Translations under genes and position numbers: made by a program
The notes under the pieces: model-generated
What the model was told of the DNA's origin: nothing
Seen by the model: only the letters and a program-made list of their open reading frames with translations
Database searches by the model: none
In this document: positions 37,690 through 48,003 of the stretch, piece after piece
Layout of the letters: the number at the start of each line of letters is the position of its first letter
Numbering within the stretch: position 1 is the stretch's first letter
Origin: Eupeodes corollae
Taxonomy: Eukaryota > Arthropoda > Insecta > Diptera > Syrphidae
NCBI RefSeq assembly: GCF_945859685.1
Contig: NC_079149.1
Span: forward strand, 53,214,991 to 53,278,990
Direction of reading: 5' to 3'
Length of the DNA: 64,000 bases

Positions 37690-38390
37690 CATCACCTAAG
37701 GCCCTCCTTACACTTACCCTGCCGACTTTTTGGATCAGGTTTAAATGATGATTGTGCGAATTGAAAATAATTTTTCAATCTTCTCCATAACTTAACTTAT
37801 ATTATGTCGTCATGCAAGCATCACTGCCGCCGTGCGTCGACCACGAACGACCGACGCCGCCATTCAATGCAATTTTATACAGTGTTGAAAGCCGGTAGCG
37901 GGTTCTCTATTTGAATGCCTTCAAACGTCCTAATCGGTATTCTTTTAAAGCTCTTTATAATGTATAATAAAAATCAACTGACAGTAGCCGGTGCATTAAT
38001 AGAGGAGAGCTTCAAATCAGCAGCGAGACAGCCTTCAATCAGCGCATCGTTCGTATCTAATAATAATCGTAACTTGTACGTTTGATACGAACGAACCACA
38101 AGATCAGACCACGCTAAATCTCTCAACTACTGGCTGCTGCTCTACTAAAATGCTGCGTTGAGCAAAGCACGCTTATCGTGCCATTACTATAAGGGCTTAG
38201 GCGGCTTTTACTTGGTGTGACATTTAATTTGGGCGTACGATTTGCATACGACCAACCGCGAAGACTCGCATTAGATGCAATATTTTGTGAAAGGCTAGAT
38301 GAATGACAGTTGTTGTGGGATGACGACGACGAAACAGACCGCGGACCAACCACAGCCACAGTCACATAACATTTATCAATTACCCCCATT
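37690..38390 (-). promoter_or_regulatory. Candidate alternative first exon or promoter region inside the myosin intron
   Basis: This patch is GC- and CpG-richer than its surroundings and matches no transposon or other repeat in the window. On the minus strand a strong donor-like GGCAG|GGTAAGTG or CAGG|GTAAGTG lies near 37719-37727, preceded by sequence with only short ORFs. Further upstream on the same strand is an 88-codon ORF (38389-38123), listed separately. CTGTCAGTTGATT near 37977-37989 resembles an initiator (TCAGT). The orientation is the same as the myosin gene, so an internal start site or a nested transcript is possible. This is inference; nothing proves transcription. Confidence 0.3.
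38123..38389 (-). CDS. Unrecognised 88-codon ORF in a GC-richer intronic patch
   Basis: The ORF opens with an ATG in a fair context (GCAATGG) and reads MGVIDKCYVTVAVVGPRSVS and then a serine run. Later it has NRTPKLNVTPSKSRLSPYSN and ends FSRAAASS. It is Ser-rich with basic SP/TP sites and no transmembrane segment or known domain. It is the longest open frame in the only long non-repetitive GC-richer patch. It could be part of a nested gene, an upstream ORF of an alternative myosin transcript, or chance. Confidence 0.2.
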   Translation of the reverse strand: MGVIDKCYVTVAVVGPRSVSSSSSHNNCHSSSLSQNIASNASLRGWSYANRTPKLNVTPSKSRLSPYSNGTISVLCSTQHFSRAAASS

Positions 38391-39200
38391 GCACATCTTT
38401 GTTATTGTTGGAGAGAATGTCGGGAGCAGACGCGTTCCTTTCAATTTTTGTTTATTTCGTCGTTAAATATAACAAATTACTACTTTTTTGCATTCAGTTA
38501 ACATGTTGGTAATTTCCTTTAGTTATTATTTGTGTAAAAGTACGTAATTAGATTTTGTTTAAATTTATTAAACTTGTTTATTAATATAGATATAATATTA
38601 CGAAAGCATCAGAAAAAAACAAATGGTAGTATTTTTTCAAACTATTTATGCTAATAAAATGTCAATCAAATAAAAAAAAATATAATATAATTTATTAGCA
38701 CTAAAAAAAGAAGAAAAACTATAATAGACAGCGCAGTTCTCTATTTGGATGACATTTGTTATTTGAGGAGATTCATATTATAGTTAAATATCTATAAATA
38801 ATTGGAATAAATAGTTGCTATTATATCATAGCTTTTAACAGAATTGTGATCACGTTTCTTCGACCAATGGAAATCAATAATGATAAGCATACTTTGCTAG
38901 TTTTTAAACTACCGCCAGTTTTATCAATCGTTTGAAGCTTAATTCTGGGTTTACACTTTTCATGAAATTGTTAGAACGAGTTTTGGGGTTACACGAATTT
39001 TAGATAACAATATAAATTAACTTTGGTGTTTACAATAGTCCTTCCATTAATTTGATCTGAAACACTGCTTCAACTTTTGATCAAGAATTATATATAAAAT
39101 ATTAACACTCAATTGTCGAAAAAAAAATAAAGAAATCACAGAGTAATAAAATTCAGCTTTCATTTGAATGGATGCGTTCAATCTCGTGTTGGATAGGGTA
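38391..39200. other. Intronic sequence, no gene recognised
   Basis: Very AT-rich. I see nothing beyond chance ORFs. Confidence 0.5.
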
Positions 39201-39490
39201 TCTTGGATAGATGGATTTTTAGATACCTTGTTGAACGAGGTGGATAGCTGTATTGATATAGCTGTCAAAAAATAAAAACAACTTTCAGCTGTTCACAAAA
39301 AGCAGAGAAACATTTAAGCTTCGAAGTCAAAATTGTTGTAAGATAAAACATTTAATGGATAATAATCGATATAATAGATAATGGATCTTGAGTTAGCAAG
39401 AAAATTTTTTATCAGCTGGAGACAGGTTCAATTTAGCTAAGAGTTCTGCTCATTTTACATTCAGCGAAATTGTCCAAGTGATATGTTCAT

Positions 39491-41436
39491 TAGGGTGTCC
39501 CGACAAATTTTTTTTTGGATTTTCCGAACAAAAGATTTGTCTAGGGGGTTGTACCGACCCTCAAAATTTTGACAAATTTATATTTTTATGCATTTTTTCC
39601 CTTCCTTAATTTCGGTTCCTGAGCTACTATTTATTATAAAACATTAACTTTTTGATCTTATTAGATTTAAAACATATTTGACGTTTTGATTTGAATGCAA
39701 CAATATGTTTTCAGCGGTTTCAAATTTATAAGGTTTTAAGCTAAAAATACCACCAATAGGTGACCAAAATTGAATTTTTTTAATTTTTGGCACATATTGC
39801 TTTTATCATCATTTTCCTGGAACTTAAAACCACTACTCTATAAACCTGACACAATTTGAATTAAAGTTTCGTGTTTAAAACCAAAGAAAGTTCCCATCCA
39901 TGAGAGAAGTTTTTTATTGGATCAAAGAAATTAAAGGAAAATACTTATAAGCGGGGTTGATAAGAAAGAAACAAATATCTTGAAGAAACGACAGCAGAGG
40001 CAAATTGAAGAGTCAAAGAGGGAAGCAAAAAATGATCTACGCAGTAAACGGATATTGTCTCAGGAAACTGCAATGAAGAGTTGATGCGTGAATCTTCCCC
40101 AGAAACACATTAGGTAACAGAGGCATCCCCAACAAACTCCCCTTTGAAAGAGGCACCATCGACTTCAAGAGCTTATCGCAATAGATTGATGTTGCCAACA
40201 GTTGCCAAGGTATGTGATCGATACGGTTTATCGACGCGATCTGCTGCTGCTGTCGCTTCTGCTGTTTTGGCTGTTGTCGGCTGGTTTCTTCCAAAGATTC
40301 AACTCTTGTTATAGACAAAAATAAGATCCACCAAGCTGTATGGAAATCACATAAAGAAGCTATAGAAGATATTGGAGGTATTGCTTGCACTTCGGGTCCT
40401 AGAGAATATTCTGGACATATTGGGAAACAATTAGCAGATTGCGAAAGTAATTCCACCGGGAGCTTTTGTGCAGTGGCTGGTAATATGCCAGACTTGCCGA
40501 AAAATGTGGTTGATGAACTTAGTACAGATCAAAAATATCTTTATCAGATATGTCAAGCTGTATCTACTGGTGTCTGTTCTCCTGAGCTGGCAAACCGTCA
40601 AACTGGAAAAATGGCTCACTCGAGATGGCTTACTTCAGCTAATCGCATACTGAGACTTTATGTTAGTACTCTTCGTCCATCAGAGAATTTGCTATTGCTT
40701 GTCAACTACGTCGTCAGAGTATTCGCTCCAATTTGGTTCCGAATCAAGCGACAGGTGTCTTTTAAGGATGGAGCCAAACATATTTTCCAATTAATTATGT
40801 ACTCTCGATATTTACCCGAAAATTTGAGATGTTTTGTGGATTCTGTTATAGAAAGAAATGCTTATTTTGCACATCCAACCTGCTTATCAGTATGTTGTTT
40901 GATGAAAGGGACCACATTCGGGAGTTGGCATTGTGAAGAATAAAAAAAGCTAGAGAAGCTGAAAATATCAACAAACGCAGGATATATAAACCACCAAAGA
41001 TCAACTTCTTTGCTAAAGATTATACTGAGATTATTTTGTGGAACGAATGTCAGTTAACATCACCCCTGGTTCTTCGACATATTTCTTTTGAAGACCTTCA
41101 CATCATGGCAAAAGATAAGAGCTTGGAAATTGTTGACTTTAACTGTCACACCCAATCTGTGGAAAGGTGTATTAAACTGGTAACAGAGGCATAAATAATA
41201 TTAATAATAAAATACGTTTAAAACTTAATTTTTTTATAGTTTTATTCAAACGGTTAAAGTATGTAAAAACATGAAATTTAAAAATTCTCAAAGATCGGTA
41301 CCACCCCCAAGATAACATGTTCTTTCAGTTTTGTTGACGTTTTCTTTATCTGTGTAAAATAACGCAAATTTTGATACCCCTTTTGATAGTGTAGCTCAAA
41401 AAAAAAATTGTCCTCATACATCGACGGGACACCCTA
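39491..41436 (+). mobile_element. hAT-like DNA transposon with 8-bp target duplication
   Basis: The ends are a perfect 12-bp inverted repeat, TAGGGTGTCCCG and CGGGACACCCTA. The 8-bp sequence ATGTTCAT flanks both sides (39483-39490 and 41437-41444) and fits the hAT target pattern nTnnnnAn. P-type and other 8-bp-duplicating superfamilies cannot be excluded. Length is 1946 bp. It carries a broken transposase-like gene on the plus strand and landed inside a Harbinger transposase, whose frame continues on either side. Confidence 0.85.
40160..41195 (+). pseudogene. Transposase-like protein of the hAT-like element, frameshifted and internally deleted
   Basis: Pieces follow one order: RAYRNRLMLPTVAKVCDRYG and LSTRSAAAVASAVL (40168-40270), VIDKNKIHQAVWKSHKEAI (40309-40365), REYSGHIGKQLADCESN (40401-40450), then the long open part 40473-40943 (AGNMPDLPKNVVDELSTDQ, GKMAHSRWLTSANRILRLY, FAPIWFRIKRQVSFKDGAKH, YLPENLRCFVDSVIERNAYF). 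It ends in another frame (41070-41193, including TVTPNLW). I recall uncharacterised proteins with these blocks (ELSTDQ.YL, KM.HSRWLT.ANRILRLY, YFAHPE) in many arthropods and other invertebrates. In those a long stretch separates the second and third blocks, so this copy probably lost its central region. Biochemical function is unproven. Confidence 0.6.
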
Positions 41437-42198
41437 ATGTTCATTGCTCGGAGAGTATATTAAATGGCCAACTGTTCAACATTACAACAATATTTCTAAG
41501 TAAAATTCCATCAACACTTAATCAAATTATTAAGCCTGAAGATATTACTTTTCAAAATACGCATTCCGAGAAAAATCTGGAGGCTATATTCCAGGAGTTA
41601 TTGGTGCAATTGATTATTATAACCGAAAAAATGCTCACTCCATTATTTTGCAAGGTAAGGTTCTATCAGTTTGCTTTCCTATCCGCTTGCCAATAGCCTA
41701 ACATAGCGAAGTTTTTGACAATTTTGTTTAAGTTTAAAAAATGTGCTACAATTTTATATTTTCCGTTGTTGTTTCACCGATTTTAACATTAATATTAACA
41801 GGCCCAAGCTATACAACTCGACGCAAGAGTTTTTCGAAACAGTCCCCTTTATCATCAGATGGTTGAAATTATAATTGGGGGAATATCATTTACTAGGCGA
41901 CGGTTACACCATTTCGTGACAATGGACACTTGACACCGAGACAAGTCCATTTCAATACTCGCCTCAGTAGTGCTCAAGTAACCATTGAAGAACATTTGGT
42001 TTATTGAAAGCACGATTTCGGCTGATATATAAATAGATCATAATTACCTCCTAAAATTCGGAGGCAAATAGCTTCTTCATCGTCTATTATCCTCAAATAC
42101 AACTTTAGCTTTTCGTTTACCAATACAAAAAAACTGAAATCAGTTTTCAAGTTTCTTGAAATTCAACTATCTGTTGAATTAGCTTTTCTGTCAGATAG

Positions 42199-42600
42199 CT
42201 ACATACCCCAGAAATTCTTGAATACCTTTGCATTCCTTTTTTGAAATCTCAGCTGTTTTTGATCAGCTGTTATTTTACACGTAAAACACGAACAAGAATG
42301 TATCCGGATCTGTCTGAGATCCAACGCAGCCGATGGCACTTTTCCTATCGAACAACGTTCTGGTAAATCATAGACATTTTTAGCCACTTTATATCGCTGT
42401 ATCCACTTCTGTACAAATGCCTTCGACTTTCTCATATATTTAGCAGTCACTGATTGCGACATTTTGAGACCTTTCGGGTGGATGCAAAAGAACACAGCCT
42501 TGTAGCGCGACGCGTACTTAGCACTCATGGCGTTTAACGTAATTCTCTTTCAAAAGATCAACGACAACTGAACCTTTGCTGACAATGCATCAAGGACAAA
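42199..42600 (-). pseudogene. Tc1-like transposase N-terminal fragment
   Basis: From 42528 the minus strand reads MSAKYASRYKAVFFCIHPKG, then LKMSQSVTAKYMRKSKAFVQ and KWIQRYKVAKNVYDLPER. This is the helix-turn-helix start of Tc1-type transposases (KG.K.SQ..VAK.L..S...V..W..RYK..G.V.DLP.R). The DDE part is missing. The fragment abuts the Harbinger remnant on its left. Confidence 0.7.
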
Positions 42601-43999
42601 GCTTCCCTCTATCGGCTCGCGAAGGAATTAGAGCGAAATCTTGCATTAACTGTCGGTACAGTCGACCACGCTCTTACTTGACAGTCTGTAAATTAATTTG
42701 TTAATAAACGTTTTTTCTTGACCATATTTTCTTTAAGTTAAAAATAAAAAAAATTTATATATTTTCATGTATCAAATTGTAAACATTTGAAGACAAAAAC
42801 AAGACATAACCATTAAAAGACAAATTTGAACAATTTAAAAATCATGACATTTTTTATAGCAATCATTTTTTCTTTAATTTTAATTTTCACATTTTAATGG
42901 TTGTCAGCTGCCAATGTTATGGGATTGTTGGCACTTGGTTTACAATTAAATAAATTAACGCATACGACAGATCACCAATGGGCTACATCATTCTATTCTT
43001 ACTTATAAAAAAATTGATATTAATTAATCCTACACTCATTTGAATGGGTTATTTGTTGAATAAAAGATAGATGTATATTTAAATGTTTTGTATATTATAT
43101 ATATCTTAATAAAAAAAACCGTTTGGACCTAAGTTTAAACAAATATATTGATGATCTTTATAGGAAGGAATCTTTTTTGTTATTGATTAAAATATGTGCA
43201 AGGTTAGGTAAGCTCAATTATGAAATTCCATTTAATATAATGTCATATCTAAGCGAGTGCATACAAAAAAGAATTAAAAAAGAATTTTTCAATTTTTAGT
43301 TTTAATCAAATCTATTCTAAAATTAAATTCTCAAGATCGCTGTTCAAAAAAAAAACAACAAATTTAGGTTTTTTGACAGATCTATTTGGTATTGTACTTT
43401 GCCCTTGAGTTAATCTTTAAAGAACTCCAAATCGTTACAAGAGTTTGTTTGGAGAAACGATCTGTCAGTTTGAACTTGTTTACATGAAGTTGAAGGGTCT
43501 AGTTTGAACACAGAATCACATCAAATCAAAATAACCGAACAGACCTAATGTTTTTTTTTACTTTATTCGGTATGACATTTATCCCAAATTCAGTCAAGTC
43601 ATTAAAGAAATAGACGGAATTATGAGAACAGACATATTAATTTTAACTCTTGTTTATAACAAATATTAAAAATTTCAATCATTTTTTTATATATTCCATT
43701 TTTTCTTAAAAATATTTTTTGTATGCAGTTGTTTAGTGATTAAATAGAAATTTATTCTGGACGAATCATCATCTACTATATTTTTCGGCTCTCATGCGGA
43801 ACTAATTTTAACAAATAAGGTGTCAAAAGAATGAGAATTTTCCATAGACTATGCGAAATGCATTTTATTGAATATTTATTTATAATTTGTTTAAAAAAAC
43901 TTAACTTTTTATTAGAATAAAAATATGAAATACTCAGACAAAATTATGTTAAGGGAAATGGTTTGTGTATTTGAATGAACTTATCGAATACACACCATT
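42601..43999. other. Intronic sequence, one solitary MITE end
   Basis: AT-rich. 43536-43546 CGAACAGACCT equals the right end of the 32510-33087 MITE, but I found no partner end nearby. Nothing else could be assigned. Confidence 0.5.
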
Positions 44000-44364
44000 T
44001 TGTGTCGGTAAGCTAGTTTCATCCCAAGACACAACTCATCCCGGAAATGAAAAATGCTTGTAAGCATACTTAACGAAAACAATTGTAGCATTAGCCGTCA
44101 TGTTGTCTTAATTCCAGCTTTCCGCACTACTCATTATAGGAACTCCTACCCAGTTGTATCTTGTAAACTTTTTAATAATCTTCCTCATGATATAAGAGTT
44201 ATAAGAACCCAAAGTAAATTTTTAAAAAATGTTAAATCATGGCTTCTTAATTTTGATCACGATGAGATAGAAGATTTGCTCTCCTATGTTGCATAAATAT
44301 TAGTTTAAAATCTTTAAAATTTTAATTATATTTGTAAATTTTATTGTTAATTTTGAAAAAAAGA

Positions 44365-44396
<32 letters not shown>

Positions 44397-44477
44397 AAAA
44401 AAAAAGAAAAAAAAAAAGAAAAAAAAAAGAAAAAAAAAAAGAAAAAAAAAAGAAAAAAAAAAGAAAAAAAAAAAAAC
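44000..44477 (+). pseudogene. LINE 3' end (jockey/CR1-like) with a long A-rich tail
   Basis: 44054-44296 encodes VSILNENNCSISRHVVLIPA, then FRTTHYRNSYPVVSCKLFNN and LPHDIRVIRTQSKFLKNVKS, ending SYVA. This is the C-terminal domain found after the reverse transcriptase of jockey/CR1-type LINEs (F..T.....S....KL.N.LP..I......F...LK..L). A short untranslated stretch follows, then 44355-44477, a tail of A-runs broken by single Gs. The 5' part of the element is absent, as is usual for truncated LINE copies. Confidence 0.75.
44348..44477 (+). repeat. Low-complexity (GA7-11)n tail
   Basis: About twelve A-runs of 7 to 13 bases, each separated by a single G, directly downstream of the LINE coding end at 44296. 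It is best explained as an expanded and G-interrupted poly-A tail. Confidence 0.9.
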
Positions 44478-44669
44478 AATAATGACTGTCACCCCACTTT
44501 GATTAATTTTGTCTTTTTTAAAGTGACATCTAACACTATTTATAGCTTTTATAAGCTAAATACAAAATGTCACTAGCTATTCTCAATTGTAAAAAGTAAG
44601 ATTTTGTAACTATGTATATACGTTAGTTTATTGTATTATTAGGTAGGTATGTAGGTATTATAGGTACAT

Positions 44670-44850
44670 ACATACCTCAAGCACAGCTATCTTTGATCGA
44701 TCGATTATGTCTATGTCGTCCGCATAGCCTAGGAGCTGGGTAGATTTTTTGAAGATAGTTCACTCCGTGCTCACACCTGCCTTAAGCACTATCTGCTCCA
44801 GGACTATGTTGAAGAAGTCACATGACAAAATTCCGTTGGTATTTTCCAGG
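44670..44850 (-). pseudogene. LINE reverse transcriptase core, inverted relative to its 3' part
   Basis: The minus strand from 44830 to 44680 reads FFNIVLEQIVLKAGVSTEWT, then IFKKSTQLLGYADDIDII and DRSKIAVLE. YADD is the catalytic motif of reverse transcriptase. The downstream part of the same protein lies on the plus strand from 44878, so this segment is inverted. The layout is that of a twin-primed LINE insertion. Confidence 0.8.
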
Positions 44851-44877
44851 ATCTAACTATAACTATAACTATAACAG

Positions 44878-45595
44878 CTATTGAAGAACAGACGAATCTA
44901 GTTGGTCTTGAAGTGAATGAGGACAAAACAAAGTACATGTTATCAACAAACAAAGCAACTTCTAGGACAAAACGTCACTTTTGGGAGCAGCAATTTCGAG
45001 GTAGTTAAGGAGTTCACCTATGTACCTTGAAACAAACATCACAAACATATCCCACGAACGACACTTTAGTGGATACCCGATGAAGAATTACCCTAGCGAA
45101 CCGCTGCTGCTTCGGTTTGGCCAAACAACTGGGTTCAAAACTCCTCACTCGAAAGACGAAGTGTCTACTATACAAAACTTTGATTTTACCAGTCCTACTC
45201 TACGGTGCCGAGTGCTGGACGATAAGTAAAAAAGAAGAATTGATCGAAAGAAAAATTCTGTGACGGATTTTTGGTCCCGAATACAACCGAGAACTGAATG
45301 ATCTGTACCAAGATGTAGACGTAGTCCAGAAGGCCAAGAAAAGAAGACTACATTGGCTCGGCCACAACGAGCGAATGGACAACAACGCTCCAGCCAAGAA
45401 AATCTTCTCAGCCCAGTCCCCAGGTGCAAGACGACAAGGAAGACCGAACCTGCGGTACAAGTGACTGCGGATGCCAGAGCGCTTGGTCTCGGTGACTGGA
45501 GAGTGCATGCGAGGGATCGTTTACTATGGAAGACTGCAGTATCTCAGGCTGAGACCCTTCATGGATTGTGAGCTGGATAAGTAAGTAAGTAAGTA
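44878..45595 (+). pseudogene. LINE 3' portion with (TAAG)n tail, RTE-like
   Basis: In shifting frames the plus strand reads AIEEQTNLVGLEVNEDKTKY (44878), LIRP/LPVLLYGAECW-type sequence near 45190-45225 (VLLYGAECWTISKKEELIER), RIFGPEYNRELNDLYQDVDV, KKRRLHWLGHNERMDNNAPA, RRQGRPNLRYK and DRLLWKTAVSQAETLHGL, then a stop. LYGAECW, RLRWLGH..RM, GRP..RW and a C-terminal AETLHGL are typical of the end of RTE-like LINE proteins found in many insects. It ends in TAAGTAAGTAAGTA (45578-45593), a short tandem tail. Several frameshifts show it is dead. Confidence 0.8.
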
Positions 45596-46471
45596 TAGTT
45601 ATAAAAATACATAAATATGTACCAAATTCATTAATTTGGATAAAAGATAGAAATGTAATTTAAATGTTATCAAAATAATGTTTTTGAGAAAATTCGAATT
45701 TTCGTTTTTTGTCAAAAAAAAATTGTATGGGGGCAACTGTTAGTTTTGATTTAAAAAAAAATAAAAAACGCTTAACGCGAACCTGCTGAAAATCTTAACT
45801 TCTAAGTTTGAATTCAATGGACCCAATGGTTTAGGCTTTTTTCGACTTTTCTACCATCGTAATATCATTAAAATCTCGAGTCCGAAATTTTGCACGAATG
45901 CAAAAGTTGCCGTAGTTCCTATATGCTCGACTTGTTTTGAACTGACCTATAAGAAATACGATTCGTGCAAGTGCACATCTAGATATAAATTAGCTTGAAA
46001 TTTTATAATTTAATTAAGAAAAGAGCCGAGCGCCACTTAAGCGTTTTAAGACGTATTCCCTCTTTTATAATACTTACTTTTGTAAGATAAATAGCTAAAG
46101 AAATGACTTGATCTTGAATGTCATGTGAAAAAATTGAAATATTAATTAAAAGTATGAATTTAGAGTTCAAAAAAGTTGTAACTAGTTTTGCTGTATTGTT
46201 GTTTATCAGTATCTTAGTACAGGGGAACTACCTAGTCTTCGAGAATGTTTCATTATTGACCCGGAATAAACACAAATCCTACTATAATATGCTGGCCAAA
46301 TATTTGTTTTTGTTTTGGAAAAACAATCACAATATCAACAACTTACTTAATGATACGAAGATGTTATTTATTTTTTTTATTTTTATCATACGAGTAGGAC
46401 CATTTTCCAAAATAATTTCTTCGAATAAGGAATAGGAATACAAAATAGGTTACAGATTTATTGAAGGGATT
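45596..46471. other. Intronic sequence, no gene recognised
   Basis: No repeat family was identified. Plus-strand 46118-46435 gives a 105-codon ORF rich in hydrophobic residues but without any motif, in AT-rich DNA. I do not call it a gene. Confidence 0.5.
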
Positions 46472-46560
46472 TACAGTGAACCAAAAAAAAAGTTGTACAG
46501 TCGATTTTCTTTTATTAAAATGCAATTATCAATGGAGTTAATTGCAATAAAAAAAAAACA

Positions 46561-47234
46561 CGTTGGCGCAAAATTTTAGACGATTTAAAATGTTTTCGGA
46601 GGAAGAAGAATGTTTGAAGATTAGTGTTGTGTAGGAAAGTTAAAAGTTTTAAAATTCGAGCAAATCCTTTTGAAGAGCTGGACGATGGTGGATTTTACTC
46701 CAGGTATAGATTTGATAAAACAATTGTTCGGTTCTTGGTTGAAAATCTTGACAACCAAGACCCAATTACAACCCGTGGGCTACCTATTTCTCCAGATTTG
46801 CGAGTTCTAGTAACGTTACACTTTTTTGGAAGAAATGTCCATCAATCTGATGTTGGTAAATAAACTTTTCTATTACTAGTCAACAAACATGTAAACATGC
46901 ACAACTTTTCTAATTAAATGCACATTTCATTTAAACTTTTTCACTAAACAATAATTCTTTTACCTGGTAGAGTAAATTTTTAATATTATTCGGTGTTAAT
47001 ATCCAAAATAGTTGCAACGAACTTAAATTTTAACGCAAATAAACCACGGCGAGTTATGAAAACAAAATTAATGAAAAAAGAAAATACAAATTCAATGTTG
47101 TCACTTTGACATTTGCAAAAATATTAGGGTATGTTTGTTTTGTTTGCTCCACAATCTGTCATTATTTAGATGTATTCATGTTTTTTTTAGTAACGTGCTA
47201 AGGCCTTAATAATAGGTTGTTTAAAATGTTGCGT
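46561..47234 (+). mobile_element. Harbinger-like element nested in the Tc1-like element
   Basis: The left end TGGCGCAAAATTTTAGACGA and the right end AATAGGTTGTTTAAAATGTT (then GCGTCA) match the ends of the 4902-6262 family. 46651-46858 encodes KIRANPFEELDDGGFYSRYR, FDKTIVRFLVENLDNQ and TRGLPISPDLRVLVTLHFF, the N-terminal region of HARBI1-like transposases (NPFE.LDD..F..RYRF.K). The DDE part is gone. This copy shows that the family is Harbinger-derived. Confidence 0.8.
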
Positions 47235-48003
47235 CATTTTTTTAATAAATTATTTTAATACAAAAAACCAAATTAAACAAAGAAATTCTATTTTATAAAA
47301 CAAAAAAAAAAAAAACGTATACATTTGAAAAATTCAATTAAAAAACAGAAACATTTCGAAACCCCAAATGGTTTAATACTTTGTATAATGTCCTTTTGCA
47401 TCTAAGACCATTTGCAACCTCTTTGGCATTGAAAGTTCAAATTTTTTTGTAAAATCTGGCGTAATTTCAATCCATATCCTCTGTATTGCATCTTTTAACA
47501 GTTCTTTATTTTTTACTTTCCTTTCCCTCAACTTTTTTTTCAACATGAGCATAAAGATTTTTAATTGGATTTAAATCTGGACTTTAAGGTGGATGACGGA
47601 TAACTTTTTTCACGAGGAATGTTTTGGGTCATTGTCATGAACGAAACTAAAATTATCTCCTAGGTCCAATTTTGATGCAGTACTTCTTCAATTATTTTTC
47701 AAGATGTTCAGGTAATCAAACTTATTCATTGTCCCTCCCAAAAATTGAAAGTTTCCAACTCCATTTGCTCCCATCGCACCACACACCACGAATGTAAAAA
47801 ATTTCTTATCGTCTGTGGATGAACTTGGTCAATTTTCTTTCTATTGAGGTCTTCCGCTATTTCCACTGCCGAAATTTTGGGGTTAATTTGTACAATCCTT
47901 ACTATACGTTTCTTGGTTTGTTTAGTATCAATTTTTCTCGGTCTACCACTTCCACTTGGTCTTGTTAAAAATCCGTTTTTTGGTAAGAATTAATAACGTA
48001 CTA

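Larger units (their letters stand above)
39360..42060 (+). pseudogene. PIF/Harbinger transposase split by a hAT-like insertion
   Basis: Left of the insertion, 39448-39490 reads AHFTFSEIVQVICS. It resumes right of it at about 41446 as LGEYIKWPTVQ. Then follow GYIPGVIGAIDYYNRKNAHS and IILQ (41582-41652; the usual GTHI after AID is lost), an intron-like or inserted stretch from GTAAGG at 41654 to about 41800, LDARVFRNSPLYHQ (41817-41860, second catalytic Asp), and DNGHLTPRQVHFNTRLSSAQ with VTIEEHLVY (41918-42003, C-terminal block with the last catalytic region). Frameshifts occur. The element's outer ends were not defined. Confidence 0.8.

Noticed and set aside
40037..40456. 139-codon minus-strand ORF inside the hAT-like element
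   Set aside because: It is antisense to the recognisable RAYRNR...SAAAVASAVL frame on the plus strand and has no motif of its own.
46118..46435. 105-codon ORF with predicted hydrophobic segments
   Set aside because: The hydrophobic look comes from TTT/ATT-rich DNA. There is no signal-peptide context, domain or repeat in the window.
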